Assembly (NCBI GenBank): GCA_946410305.1
Contig: CAMJZV010000002.1
Location: 158,004 to 222,003 of the forward strand
Direction: 5' to 3'
DNA: 64,000 nucleotides
Source: an uncultured Prevotellaceae bacterium
GTDB lineage: Bacteria > Bacteroidota > Bacteroidia > Bacteroidales > Bacteroidaceae
Positions within the stretch are counted from its first letter, which is position 1. Each line of letters starts with the position of its first letter. Under the pieces are notes generated by a model, which did no database searches, was not told the DNA's origin, and saw nothing but the letters and a program-made list of their open reading frames with translations. Both the position numbers and the translations under genes were made by a program. Shown here piece by piece: positions 17,131-25,692 of this stretch.

Positions 17131-18249
17131 ATGATTGTCATTGCTGATGATATCACTGGTGCTGCGGAGATGGCAGGCATCGCCCACTGTCATGGGCAAC
17201 AGGTGCGTCTCCTTTGTTCTGTTTGCTGCGACAGTGTCGCAGCAGAGAGGGCTGGAACGACCGTCATTGCCACAGACACCCGTTCCATGACGGAGGATGA
17301 GGCGATAGCGGAAACCCGCCGCATCACTGCTCATTTTTCATCAGCAAAGCCAGATTCTTCATTCTTCATTCTTCATTCTTCACTCTTCAAAAAGACTGAC
17401 TCCGCCCTACGTGGACACGTAGTAGCGGAACTGAAGACGCTGATGGAGACAATGGGTTATAAGCGTGCTGTCTATCTACCAGCAAATCCCTCCAAGGGAA
17501 GAATCATCAAGGATGGTGTCTACTATATCAACGGAACACCTATCGACCAGACCGACTTCTCGTTCGACCCGGAATTCCCAGCAAAGACAGCTGTCCTCAG
17601 AGAACGTTTCCCTGATGCGGAGGCAAATGGTATCGTGATGCCTGATGCGGAAAGCAAAGAAGATATCCAAAAGGTAATAGCCACCTATGATGACGGACAT
17701 ACGCTTTTCGCTGGTGCTGCCGATTTATTCGAGGCAGTCTTAGGTAGAAATCATAGAGCATCTATGATCTCTGGTACTTCTAGTACTTCTAGTATTTCTC
17801 GTCCTTTCTTTGCCTATACCCTCTTCCTCTGCGGCAGCACACAAAGCAAGCCATTGGACCTCGGCATGCCCGTGACAGCAATGCCACGAGACATCTATGA
17901 CGGTTCTAAGGATATCACGTCCTGGCTGGAGGAAGCCAGTGCCATCTACAGGCGGGAAGGTTCCCTGATGATTACTATTCCCCACCGTCACCGTACAGGA
18001 AAGGAAGTCGCCATCCATCTGCGGGAGACGACAGCCATCTTATTACAACGGTTAGTGGCTATACAACAACCCCGACAACTGATTATCGAAGGAGGAGCCA
18101 GTGCCTTTGCTACCCTGCAACGTCTTGGGTGGAATGAATTGGAGGTCGTCAGTCAGTTAGCACCAGGGGTAATAAAAACGAAAGCCCCAAATGGGACTTT
18201 CGTTATCATGAAACCAGGAAGTTATTCCTGGGGATTTATTTCACAATGA
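17131..18249 (+). CDS. DUF1537 four-carbon acid sugar kinase
   Basis: 372 residues from ATG at 17131; a GTG at 17119 lies inside a repeat and is unlikely. The family (OtnK/DtnK) phosphorylates C4 acid sugars such as threonate or erythronate with ATP. The substrate domain opens with IADDITGAAEMAG (4-16); FKKTDSALRG (86-95) is the conserved KxDSTLRG box; the nucleotide domain has IEGGASAFATL (319-329) and the end motif MKPGSYSWG. It is shorter than most members (about 420). Two period arrays (17354-17388, 17772-17798) and a hairpin (17225-17243) lie inside the frame, at variable loops. Its end overlaps the convergent pectate lyase gene by 14 nt. Confidence 0.88.
   Translation: MIVIADDITGAAEMAGIAHCHGQQVRLLCSVCCDSVAAERAGTTVIATDTRSMTEDEAIAETRRITAHFSSAKPDSSFFILHSSLFKKTDSALRGHVVAELKTLMETMGYKRAVYLPANPSKGRIIKDGVYYINGTPIDQTDFSFDPEFPAKTAVLRERFPDAEANGIVMPDAESKEDIQKVIATYDDGHTLFAGAADLFEAVLGRNHRASMISGTSSTSSISRPFFAYTLFLCGSTQSKPLDLGMPVTAMPRDIYDGSKDITSWLEEASAIYRREGSLMITIPHRHRTGKEVAIHLRETTAILLQRLVAIQQPRQLIIEGGASAFATLQRLGWNELEVVSQLAPGVIKTKAPNGTFVIMKPGSYSWGFISQ
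17225..17243. repeat. Intragenic perfect hairpin, second copy
   Basis: GCTGCGAC-AGT-GTCGCAGC inside the DUF1537 gene, with arms identical to the intergenic hairpin at 14826-14844. It encodes CCDSVAA in frame. Confidence 0.8.
17354..17388 (+). repeat. In-frame period-7 array inside the kinase gene
   Basis: ATTCTTC four times then ACTCTTC. It encodes SSFFILHSSLF (residues 76-86) immediately before the conserved KKTDS box. Because the unit is 7 nt, only copy changes in multiples of three keep the frame. Confidence 0.85.
17772..17798 (+). repeat. In-frame period-9 array inside the kinase gene
   Basis: TGGTACTTC, TAGTACTTC, TAGTATTTC encode a serine/threonine-rich stretch (GTSSTSSIS) at about residues 215-223, in the linker between the two kinase domains. 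Confidence 0.75.
18174..18204 (-). terminator. Terminator of the pectin operon, inside the convergent gene
   Basis: On the minus strand a 12-bp stem with one mismatch (18177-18188 against 18193-18204) and an ATTT loop, followed by five T. It lies 32 nt past the pectate lyase stop codon and entirely within the last codons of the DUF1537 gene. Confidence 0.7.
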
Positions 18250-20869
18250 ATTTCTTTCCATTCTGGATATAAACGCCCTTCTTTAATTGACCATTAGCAA
18301 CCTTGCGGCCCAACAGATTGTAGGTAGAATTGTCAATGTTCAATGGTGAACGGTCAATGGTTTGGATACCTGTCGCTATTCCTGTCACGGCAACGCCAAA
18401 GCGCTGACTCCACGAGGTTTCGCCATCGTTAACAGTGACATTGATATAGCCAAATCCAGCATTCTGACCAGCCACCGCCTTTACCAGAGAGCCTTCAATA
18501 GAAGGTGCAAATAAGCTACTCTCAGTGGCTACAGTATAACTAGGCACCTTCTTGTCATAATCGTTATTCTGACCATAGAATCCTGCAAAGAAAGGCTTCA
18601 CGTCCATCGTACCCGTCTCGCCAAGCTTTACCATAACATAAGGATGAGCCATGAAATCGAGGTAGTCGTCTAACAGCGTCCAGCCGTCGTAGTTGGGGTC
18701 GTCGTTGTGGTTGGCCACACTGGCATTACTACCAATCATCTGTTCCCACCAGTCAGGCATACCATCCTGGTCCGTGTCCCAGTCAGCAGCACGATGCTCC
18801 TCGGGATAAGTCTCCCAACCTTTACCAGCAGCGTGCTCTGTAATATCTTCCTCTGTGTCTATCTCACCTTTGATGCCCGACTTAGAACCTTTATAGGTCC
18901 ATGTGCCGCTCAGTGTCTCCTTGACATTACGCAGATGTTGCTCGTCACGCTGAGGCATCGTGGCACCCGCATAACTGGTGACAATCTTCAGGGCATCCTT
19001 GGCAGAATGGATAGTGGCTTCGGAAGGGAAGAAGGGCGCATCATACCACGTACTCTCCTTGTCAGGACCAGAAGCCTCATATGTATCACCTAACTTATCG
19101 TTGGTCAGCGTATGGTTCTTGTTCTCACGGATGTTTCCGCTGACATATGCAAACTGCTGACGCGTATTGCCAAAGTCCTCATTCTGGGCAATAAACAACT
19201 TCTTCTGGCTACTGGCCTCACCCATCTTGTAGTAATTGTTGACGAATTGCATGTGCAGTGCTCCACCATCGGTAGTGCGTCCACCCCAGTTGTAGCAGAC
19301 GTTGTTAAACATGTCCAGTTCTCCGGCAGCGTTGCCGGCACCATCCAGTCCACCACCCATCGACCAGTTTCGACCATTACAGTTGACGAGCAGGTTATGG
19401 CTGAACGACCCCACGCTACCACCGATGGTAGCAGCAAAGCCGTGGTTCTTGCCGTCGCTGTAGTTCTTATGTCCCGTGATGCCCAGCGCCTCTGTAATCA
19501 TGGAATACTGGAAGGTAAGATTCTTGGCACCACGACTGGAGAAGGTCTCGTCAGACCCCCATGCCGCTGTGGTGTGATCTAATATGGTATGGTCGTTGCC
19601 TGCTCCGAGGGCATTGCCTGTGTTCTCACCATAGACACCCAGTCCGCGCTTGAACCGCATGTGCTGGCAGATAACATCACTGCCTAAACCGATATTCGAG
19701 GCCTTGATGCAAATGCCCTTACCAGGAGCCGTCTGTCCGGCAATGGTGATGTTGGACTTGGTGAAGTGCGAATTGAAGTCCAGCTCAATAATACCACTCA
19801 CGTCAAATACGATGTAGTGAGGTTCATCGATATGAAGCAGACCATAAAGCAATGTTCCAGGTTCCTCGCCACCACTAAGACTAGTAACATGGTACACACT
19901 GCCACCACGGCCTCCAATGGCATAGCGTCCATAACCCTCGGCTTCAGGGAATGCCAGCTGACGGGGCTTGAAAGTCCATACTTCACCTGTAGTCACATTA
20001 CCAGAAGCGTCTTCTTCGTCAACACGCCAATAATAGGTATTCATCGACTTGAGTCCGTTCACGGTGTAATGCGTACTCGTGGTTATCCCTTGCTTGAGCA
20101 TGTCCGTTTCTGAAGTTCCGAGCCATACATGGTGCTTGACTGCTGAACTCGCAGTCTCCCACTGTAAGTCGAGACTACCATCGTCCGCATCCACATGCAT
20201 ATCACTCTTAGATGGTACAGGGTTAAGTGCTGTCTTGGAGTTGTCCGACTGATTGAAAATCAGCGCATTCAAGGTAACGGTGGTGGTACCGTATGTCTTC
20301 CCACTCTCAGGTGTCGTGACGTAAGATACTACGATAGTCTGACCATCGGTTACGTCAAACTCCACATATGACTTTCCACTTTCTGACTCTGTCGTCTTCC
20401 TGTTGGTTTGTTCAATGCCCTCCAACTTCTTGACGCCATTGACATAGACATCCATCTTGGGAGCATCAAGCCCTTCCACGTTATTATGAAATGCTTGAAC
20501 AGAGTGATGTCCTGCAGACAAACCCTCAATCTTCACGTCTAACTTGACTGCACCACTTGTGATGTTGGAGTGATCATCTCCATAGACAGCCAGTCCATCG
20601 CCTATCAGTTTGTAACCCATGTTAACCACACCCTGTTTCCAATATTTAGTTAGGACGTGTATTCCTGCATATGCAGCATCAGGTGAAAGGGTAATGGTAA
20701 TGCCGTCAAAGGTTCCTGTGGCAGAAGCTGTTTCTGTAACAGCCCATGGGGTGTAGCCTGGCTCTGTTCCCTCTGCTTCAGAGCGACCGGTCATGTTAAA
20801 GTCAATCTTCTGTGCCAACAGCGTAGTTGAGCACAGAAGACTAAACAATAAAATAAGTTCTTTCCTCAT
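18236..20869 (-). CDS. Secreted multidomain pectate lyase (PL1-like)
   Basis: 877 residues. Signal peptide ends at LLAQ (about 20). Residues 20-205 form a beta-rich, carbohydrate-binding-like module; 215-302 a fibronectin type III module (YWRVDEEDASGN); 305-690 the parallel beta-helix lyase domain, with FPEAEGYGRYAIGGRGG (307-323), ITIAGQTAPGKGI (374-386) and ILDHTTAAWGSDE (429-441); then a calcium-type DTDQDGMPDWWE segment (698-709). The last 30 residues (YNLLGRKV ... KKGVYIQNGKKFIVK) look like a short type IX sorting tail. It cleaves polygalacturonate by beta-elimination outside the cell. It is the third gene of the pectin operon, 3 nt after the fusion gene. Confidence 0.88.
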   Translation of the reverse strand: MRKELILLFSLLCSTTLLAQKIDFNMTGRSEAEGTEPGYTPWAVTETASATGTFDGITITLSPDAAYAGIHVLTKYWKQGVVNMGYKLIGDGLAVYGDDHSNITSGAVKLDVKIEGLSAGHHSVQAFHNNVEGLDAPKMDVYVNGVKKLEGIEQTNRKTTESESGKSYVEFDVTDGQTIVVSYVTTPESGKTYGTTTVTLNALIFNQSDNSKTALNPVPSKSDMHVDADDGSLDLQWETASSAVKHHVWLGTSETDMLKQGITTSTHYTVNGLKSMNTYYWRVDEEDASGNVTTGEVWTFKPRQLAFPEAEGYGRYAIGGRGGSVYHVTSLSGGEEPGTLLYGLLHIDEPHYIVFDVSGIIELDFNSHFTKSNITIAGQTAPGKGICIKASNIGLGSDVICQHMRFKRGLGVYGENTGNALGAGNDHTILDHTTAAWGSDETFSSRGAKNLTFQYSMITEALGITGHKNYSDGKNHGFAATIGGSVGSFSHNLLVNCNGRNWSMGGGLDGAGNAAGELDMFNNVCYNWGGRTTDGGALHMQFVNNYYKMGEASSQKKLFIAQNEDFGNTRQQFAYVSGNIRENKNHTLTNDKLGDTYEASGPDKESTWYDAPFFPSEATIHSAKDALKIVTSYAGATMPQRDEQHLRNVKETLSGTWTYKGSKSGIKGEIDTEEDITEHAAGKGWETYPEEHRAADWDTDQDGMPDWWEQMIGSNASVANHNDDPNYDGWTLLDDYLDFMAHPYVMVKLGETGTMDVKPFFAGFYGQNNDYDKKVPSYTVATESSLFAPSIEGSLVKAVAGQNAGFGYINVTVNDGETSWSQRFGVAVTGIATGIQTIDRSPLNIDNSTYNLLGRKVANGQLKKGVYIQNGKKFIVK

Positions 20870-20872
20870 GTC

Positions 20873-23800
20873 TTATTTACTCACTACCTTTGTTGTACGT
20901 GTTGATCCGTCAGTCAGCGTATCGCAAACCATAGTTACACCGTGTTGCAGACGATTCACCTGACGACCGTCGGGAGTAAAGTATTGACGCTTAGCAACAG
21001 GCACATTGTTAACAACGGCCTTAATGCCTGTTACAGCATCTGTTGCCTTGGCAACCTCGCCGGTCACGCCGAAGGCACTGATACACTGTACGGTGATGTC
21101 GTCAGCATATTTGCAACTTGTATCTTGGGTAATGGTGGCCACACCACCCTTGACAATCAGATAGCACTGTGCAAAACCAGTCTCATCAACCCACTTCAGT
21201 GTGGAACCATTCTTCGTCAGTTTCGGAGCAGGAAGGATAAATGCCTGCCAGTCGGCATCCCAGTTGTCTGTGCCACGAAGCATGTAGTCGAGTTGATAGC
21301 TGTCAGACTCCACCTTACCAAGAATAGCCTTGCTGGTGCAGGAGCCACCTTCTCCTGTAAACTGAGTCTTGCGCTGGCTGAGGTCTACGACGTTGCCACT
21401 AGCATCCATCGTGTTATATTCTGCCATCCGTATCGGTAGTCCGCTCATGTCTGACCATCCTACGGGATATATGGATACGCCTTCCGTCAGGCGGGTGTTG
21501 ATAAAGCTAACGATGGGCTTCTCTTTCCAGGGACGTCCCAGATAGGTGGTCAGACCTGGCGTCTTGGCAGTGATGATATTGTCACGGAATACATAGCCAT
21601 ACTTCGCTCCACCTTCCTGAGCAGGGGCTACTATCCAGCCTCCCGACTCTACAATGCAGAGTGTATCACTGTCGAAGAACACCTCGCCCGTACCATAAAT
21701 AAAGTCGGTACGACCGCTGATTTTGCAATTGCGGACGATATGGCGATACTTGTCCTTGTTGCCAGTGCGATAGGTATCCTGATAGCCTTCCAAGTTACAC
21801 TGCGTAATGCAGATGCGATCGGCATTGGTATAGAGTGCCAGTGCCTGACCCTCCTTAGCACGGGTATTGCGCAACGTCAGGTTGTCGAACGACACGTCGT
21901 TGGCAGTCACGTTAACGGTAGCATTGGTATTGACATTGCCGCCATCCTCCGTGTGCAGTTTGTTCCAAGTGATGACGGTATTGTCTTTGCCCTGACCCAC
22001 CAAGTGGATATTGGCACGATTGATTACCACGTGACCAAAGTACACACCCTTCTTGATAAATATATAATAAGGTGTAGCATCATCCGGTGCGGCATTGATG
22101 GCAGCCTGAATGGGAGTGGTGTCACCAGCACTGTTTGGCTCCACAGTAGCGTTGAAGCCCGTAAATGTTGATGTCGACTGGTGCTGGGTGTATTTGGTAG
22201 CGTCAATCTGTCTGTCAGCGACGCCATTGAGGAACAGCTCCAGATTGCTGTAGCCACTCGTCGTCAGTGCTGCACCATCACTGGAGTCATTGGGATTCAG
22301 TCCCACCTCGGTCTCGTAGGCATCAGGCAAGCCGTCACCGTCAGTATCGACGACCTGACAGGCGTAGTCTTTAGCTTCAGGCTGCAGACGAGGATAGCAG
22401 GTGACGTCAATCTCCTGATTGTCCTCAGCATTATCGCCCTCATAGAGGGCTGCGAATACATCGTGATTATTCAGTGTGATATCCTTCGGTGAATTGATGA
22501 TGCCCATACCACGAGAGAAACTTCCACTCTCCGTACGTCCCGCAAACTGCGGATCTATCGTTCCGGCAGCCTCGGCTAGAATGCGAACATCTACTTCGTC
22601 GTAGCGAGGCAGCGAGGCGCCAGCCTGTGTCACCACCTTTTCATAAGCCTCATCGGCAGTCTCGTAAGTCAGTCCGCTCCACTCTACTATCGACTGAAGG
22701 ATATAGGTGTCGTAGGTTGCCTGCGACTGCCCAACACTCTCCAGATTTACAGCACGCTCAGAACTATTATTGATAAAGCCATGCAAGTTATCGGCATTCA
22801 CCTTCTCCAGCACCTCATCCGACCAGATTTTGGTAGAGGGTGCCCACTTACTGCCCGTCTCAAACTTATTACCACTGAGATACCACTGGCCCACACCATT
22901 ACTGTTGGAGGCGCCCACAAAGTAGCGGTTACTAGAGGTATTATTCCTCGTCGTAGGACCAGGGCGGAAGTAGTTGTTAATCATATAGGTACGGTTGTAT
23001 CCGTTGCAGCTCTTATCGTTCTCACCACCATAGAGGCTGTTGGGCTTGCCCCAATTGAAGATGACGTTGTTGACGAACTCATTATCCACATGACGGTCGT
23101 TGGTGCTGGCACGCACACCATTGAATCGCGGTGTACGGTTGTTGCAGTTGGCGATGAGACAGTGGTGCATCGTACCATGCTCGCCACCCCACTGGGCTGC
23201 GTAGGCACGCGCCCCCTTGGTGTTGCGAGAGTCGTAAAGACCCTCCGAGAAGATACACCACTGGACGGTGGTATAATCACAGTCGTACATCGTCAGATTC
23301 TCCTCCATAGACCATGAGAAGGTGCAATGGTCAAGGACGATGTTCTGGACATTCTCCACGTCGAGCATCGACATGCTCTTGTTGGGCAGGTCTCCTGCAC
23401 GGAAACGGATATGGCGTACAATTGTGTTCGACTGTAGCTTCAGCTGATATCCTGCCAAACAGACACCTCCACCAGGAGCCGTCTGACCAGCGATGGTGGT
23501 ATTAGGTTTCACAGAGAAGCGCGAAGTGATATAGATAGTGCCTGCTACCTTGAAAAGGATGGTGCGAGGCGTATCATCGCCTGTCGTTGCAGCCCAACGG
23601 AAGGTGCCTTCCTCGCCTGTATCGTCAAGACGCGTGACGTAATACACCTTCGAGCCACGTCCATCAATAGCACGTCCACCAGTGGTGAAGCGTCCATATC
23701 CCTCAGCACCAGGGAAGCTGACGAGGTCGGGATTGTAGTTATCGAGTTTCTTGAAGACAGCATAGACTGTAGCATCCTCATTGACTGTGAAGCTGTATGT

Positions 23801-24316
23801 GGTATTGGTCGATAGGTTCGCGCCACTGCCATTCTCCCAACGCACGAATTCATGACCTGTGGCAGGCGTAGCCTTCAGGATTACCGTAGTACCAGTAGTA
23901 AGCGTATGAGAATCACCACTAACAGTTCCCTCTGGAGTTACTGTGACCGCACCCATACCTTCACAGCCAGGCTTTACACTACATGTTAAAACACTAGCTG
24001 CAAGTGAATTGAACTTTGCAACGATATTAATATCGCTTTGAATGTTCGTAAACTGATAAGGATTTACAGTTGAGATTAATTCGCCATTAACATACCATCC
24101 ATTAAAGTCAAAGCCAGGATTGGCTGTAGCCGTAAACGTAGCCTTACCACCTGCAACGATATCACGTTCAGGACGTTCTACAGAACCAGCATTTTCTGGG
24201 TCGATAGTGACAGAAAGATGAAAGGTGTTAGACTCCAGTCCTGGCAATGAGGCTACAGCAATAGCTGTTGCTGATACCAGCAATACAGCCATCAACATCA
24301 TGATTTGTTTTTTCAT
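20873..24316 (-). CDS. Pectate lyase-pectin methylesterase fusion (PL1-CE8)
   Basis: 1147 residues. Signal peptide 1-22; two InlB-type beta repeats (about 32-103 and 110-189, each ending in a Y.F/AVF motif); PL1-like beta-helix lyase at 200-610 (FPGAEGYGRFTTGGRA, TTIAGQTAPGGGV, VLDHCTFSWSMEE); Ca2+-type DTDGDGLPDAYETEVG at 657-672; then a CE8 pectin methylesterase at 725-1010 with Gln846/Asp847 (GYQDTYR), nucleophile Asp871 (GRTDFIYG) and Arg928/Trp930 (LGRPWKE). One polypeptide thus removes methyl esters and cleaves the demethylated backbone. The C-terminus (QYFTPDGRQVNRLQHGV) is a diverged sorting-type tail. Second gene of the operon. Confidence 0.93.
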   Translation of the reverse strand: MKKQIMMLMAVLLVSATAIAVASLPGLESNTFHLSVTIDPENAGSVERPERDIVAGGKATFTATANPGFDFNGWYVNGELISTVNPYQFTNIQSDINIVAKFNSLAASVLTCSVKPGCEGMGAVTVTPEGTVSGDSHTLTTGTTVILKATPATGHEFVRWENGSGANLSTNTTYSFTVNEDATVYAVFKKLDNYNPDLVSFPGAEGYGRFTTGGRAIDGRGSKVYYVTRLDDTGEEGTFRWAATTGDDTPRTILFKVAGTIYITSRFSVKPNTTIAGQTAPGGGVCLAGYQLKLQSNTIVRHIRFRAGDLPNKSMSMLDVENVQNIVLDHCTFSWSMEENLTMYDCDYTTVQWCIFSEGLYDSRNTKGARAYAAQWGGEHGTMHHCLIANCNNRTPRFNGVRASTNDRHVDNEFVNNVIFNWGKPNSLYGGENDKSCNGYNRTYMINNYFRPGPTTRNNTSSNRYFVGASNSNGVGQWYLSGNKFETGSKWAPSTKIWSDEVLEKVNADNLHGFINNSSERAVNLESVGQSQATYDTYILQSIVEWSGLTYETADEAYEKVVTQAGASLPRYDEVDVRILAEAAGTIDPQFAGRTESGSFSRGMGIINSPKDITLNNHDVFAALYEGDNAEDNQEIDVTCYPRLQPEAKDYACQVVDTDGDGLPDAYETEVGLNPNDSSDGAALTTSGYSNLELFLNGVADRQIDATKYTQHQSTSTFTGFNATVEPNSAGDTTPIQAAINAAPDDATPYYIFIKKGVYFGHVVINRANIHLVGQGKDNTVITWNKLHTEDGGNVNTNATVNVTANDVSFDNLTLRNTRAKEGQALALYTNADRICITQCNLEGYQDTYRTGNKDKYRHIVRNCKISGRTDFIYGTGEVFFDSDTLCIVESGGWIVAPAQEGGAKYGYVFRDNIITAKTPGLTTYLGRPWKEKPIVSFINTRLTEGVSIYPVGWSDMSGLPIRMAEYNTMDASGNVVDLSQRKTQFTGEGGSCTSKAILGKVESDSYQLDYMLRGTDNWDADWQAFILPAPKLTKNGSTLKWVDETGFAQCYLIVKGGVATITQDTSCKYADDITVQCISAFGVTGEVAKATDAVTGIKAVVNNVPVAKRQYFTPDGRQVNRLQHGVTMVCDTLTDGSTRTTKVVSK

Positions 24317-24336
24317 ATTTGTTTTAGTAGTGGAAA

Positions 24337-24362
24337 GCGGAGCACCTCGAAAGGTACTCCGC
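24337..24362 (-). other. UUCG-tetraloop hairpin between operon genes
   Basis: In the minus-strand transcript an 11-bp stem (one G-U pair) closes a TTCG loop, 25 nt after the stop codon of the upstream secreted-protein gene and 20 nt before the fusion gene. There is no T-run, so it is more likely an RNA-stability element or processing barrier than a terminator. Confidence 0.75.
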
Positions 24363-24387
24363 TATAGGTTACGTATTGAAAGGATGG

Positions 24388-25443
24388 TTACTTCACCACC
24401 ATCTTCTTGCCATTCTGGATAACAACACCCTTGTAGGTACTGTCGACCTTTTGGCCTGCGAGGTTGTAGCGAGCACCGGTAGCCTTCTCAGCAACAGTCT
24501 TAATAGACTCTACGCCTGTCATATCTTCCTTACTCTTGCCAGGAGCGAAGGTATAGCCTTGGAAACCAATCTGAGAATTGCTCTGGAACAGCCAGTAGGT
24601 CTTGCCGGCCTTGGCATCTATGATAACATTACCCCAGAAAGGCTGGTTACCAGCACCGATAACCCAAGGCTTATCAGCACTGCCCAAAGCACGAATCTCA
24701 TCATTATTCATGAACTTCTTCTTACCGACCTGCTCAGCAGTGCATCTGCCTGCTGTAACATCATCTTCACTATAGTTCTGACCATTGATGTAACCCTCTA
24801 CAAGATATGGGCTGCATGCCTTGGTTTCGCTATCTACCAAGAGGGTCAGGCGGTTACCCTTGTTAGCCCATATACCAACCTTTAGAGCACCATCAACCTT
24901 CGTGGTAAACTTGTAGTAGAGACCGCTTTGAGGCTCACCACCGGTAGCAGGATCAAAAGTTGTATAGACGACGCGATATTTGCCTGTAGGATCACCATCG
25001 GTGTAAATCTCCTCAGCAACCATTGACACGGCAGGAACGCCCGTTCCGGCAATATACGAGAAATTAATGTCGCCCTGGTTCTTCTTTTCCCACATGATGG
25101 GCTTCGTAGAATTGATGGAGACCAGCTCGTAAAGGTGCAGAGTTTCGTCAAGCAGATTACCAATAGTAATGTCCTGGCCCAAGTTTACCGTAGGATCATC
25201 TGGGTCAACCTTATCAGCAGGCTCAGCAGAACCCACAGCCTCAACCTCGACGTTGGCCGTACTGAACTTCACCACAGAGCTACCATTTGCGACATTGGTT
25301 GCCATATTGTTCTCGTCGATAATCGAGGAATAAGCGACATCCACGTTGCCGTCAGCATCGACAGCAGTATAGCTCTCTTCTGTCTGGGCATTAACACTCA
25401 TGGCAACAAATGCCATGCATACTAGAGTAAAAATTTTTTTCAT
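24388..25443 (-). CDS. Secreted protein of unknown function leading the pectin operon
   Basis: 351 residues. Signal peptide MKKIFTLVCMAFVAMSVNA-Q, cut near residue 19. The mature part is beta-rich and acidic without a recognisable active site; the stretch from about 150 to 300 (GLYYKFTTKVDGALKVGIWAN, KTYWLFQSNSQIGFQGYTF) has the look of a jelly-roll binding module. The C-terminal tail (YNLAGQKV ... YKGVVIQNGKKMVVK) is close to that of the pectate lyase at 18236, so both should use the same export or anchoring route. First gene of the operon with a strong promoter; role in binding pectin is inferred from context only. Confidence 0.82.
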   Translation of the reverse strand: MKKIFTLVCMAFVAMSVNAQTEESYTAVDADGNVDVAYSSIIDENNMATNVANGSSVVKFSTANVEVEAVGSAEPADKVDPDDPTVNLGQDITIGNLLDETLHLYELVSINSTKPIMWEKKNQGDINFSYIAGTGVPAVSMVAEEIYTDGDPTGKYRVVYTTFDPATGGEPQSGLYYKFTTKVDGALKVGIWANKGNRLTLLVDSETKACSPYLVEGYINGQNYSEDDVTAGRCTAEQVGKKKFMNNDEIRALGSADKPWVIGAGNQPFWGNVIIDAKAGKTYWLFQSNSQIGFQGYTFAPGKSKEDMTGVESIKTVAEKATGARYNLAGQKVDSTYKGVVIQNGKKMVVK

Positions 25444-25493
25444 AAATGTTTTAGTTTTGTTTATTAATATTATGTTTATAGTAGTTCATTTTT

Positions 25494-25522
25494 GTGTGCC
25501 ACCTCCTAAGAGGATGGTACAC
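25494..25522 (-). promoter_or_regulatory. Stem-loop in the 5' leader of the pectin operon
   Basis: A 29-nt imperfect hairpin in the transcript (outer GTGT/ACAC, inner CCA/TGG and further pairs) lies about 50-80 nt before the start codon, just after the predicted transcription start. An AGGAGG-like stretch is sequestered in the stem but is too far from the ATG to be its ribosome-binding site. Confidence 0.5.
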
Positions 25523-25536
25523 ACTGAATTTCGCGA

Positions 25537-25568
25537 CAAAGTTAATGGTTTTTTCAATAACTTCCAAA
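25537..25568 (-). promoter_or_regulatory. Promoter of the pectin operon
   Basis: TTTG (complement of 25565-25568), 20 nt, TAacTTTG (complement of 25537-25544): full consensus match, giving a leader of about 90 nt. Confidence 0.85.
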
Positions 25569-25640
25569 CTTTTTTGCATAAAATCCACCTTATAATATAG
25601 AATTAGGTTGGATTTGATGGAGAATGCCTCCTTTGATAAT

Positions 25641-25671
25641 AAAAAAACGGAGCCTCTTCACAGGGGCTCCG
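25641..25671 (-). terminator. Terminator of the rhamnose operon
   Basis: Minus-strand stem CGGAGCC/GGCTCCG (25665-25671 with 25648-25654) with a 10-nt loop and seven T (complement of 25641-25647), 22 nt after the rhaD stop. Confidence 0.9.
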
Positions 25672-25692
25672 CTACGATTATATGTTCAAGTT

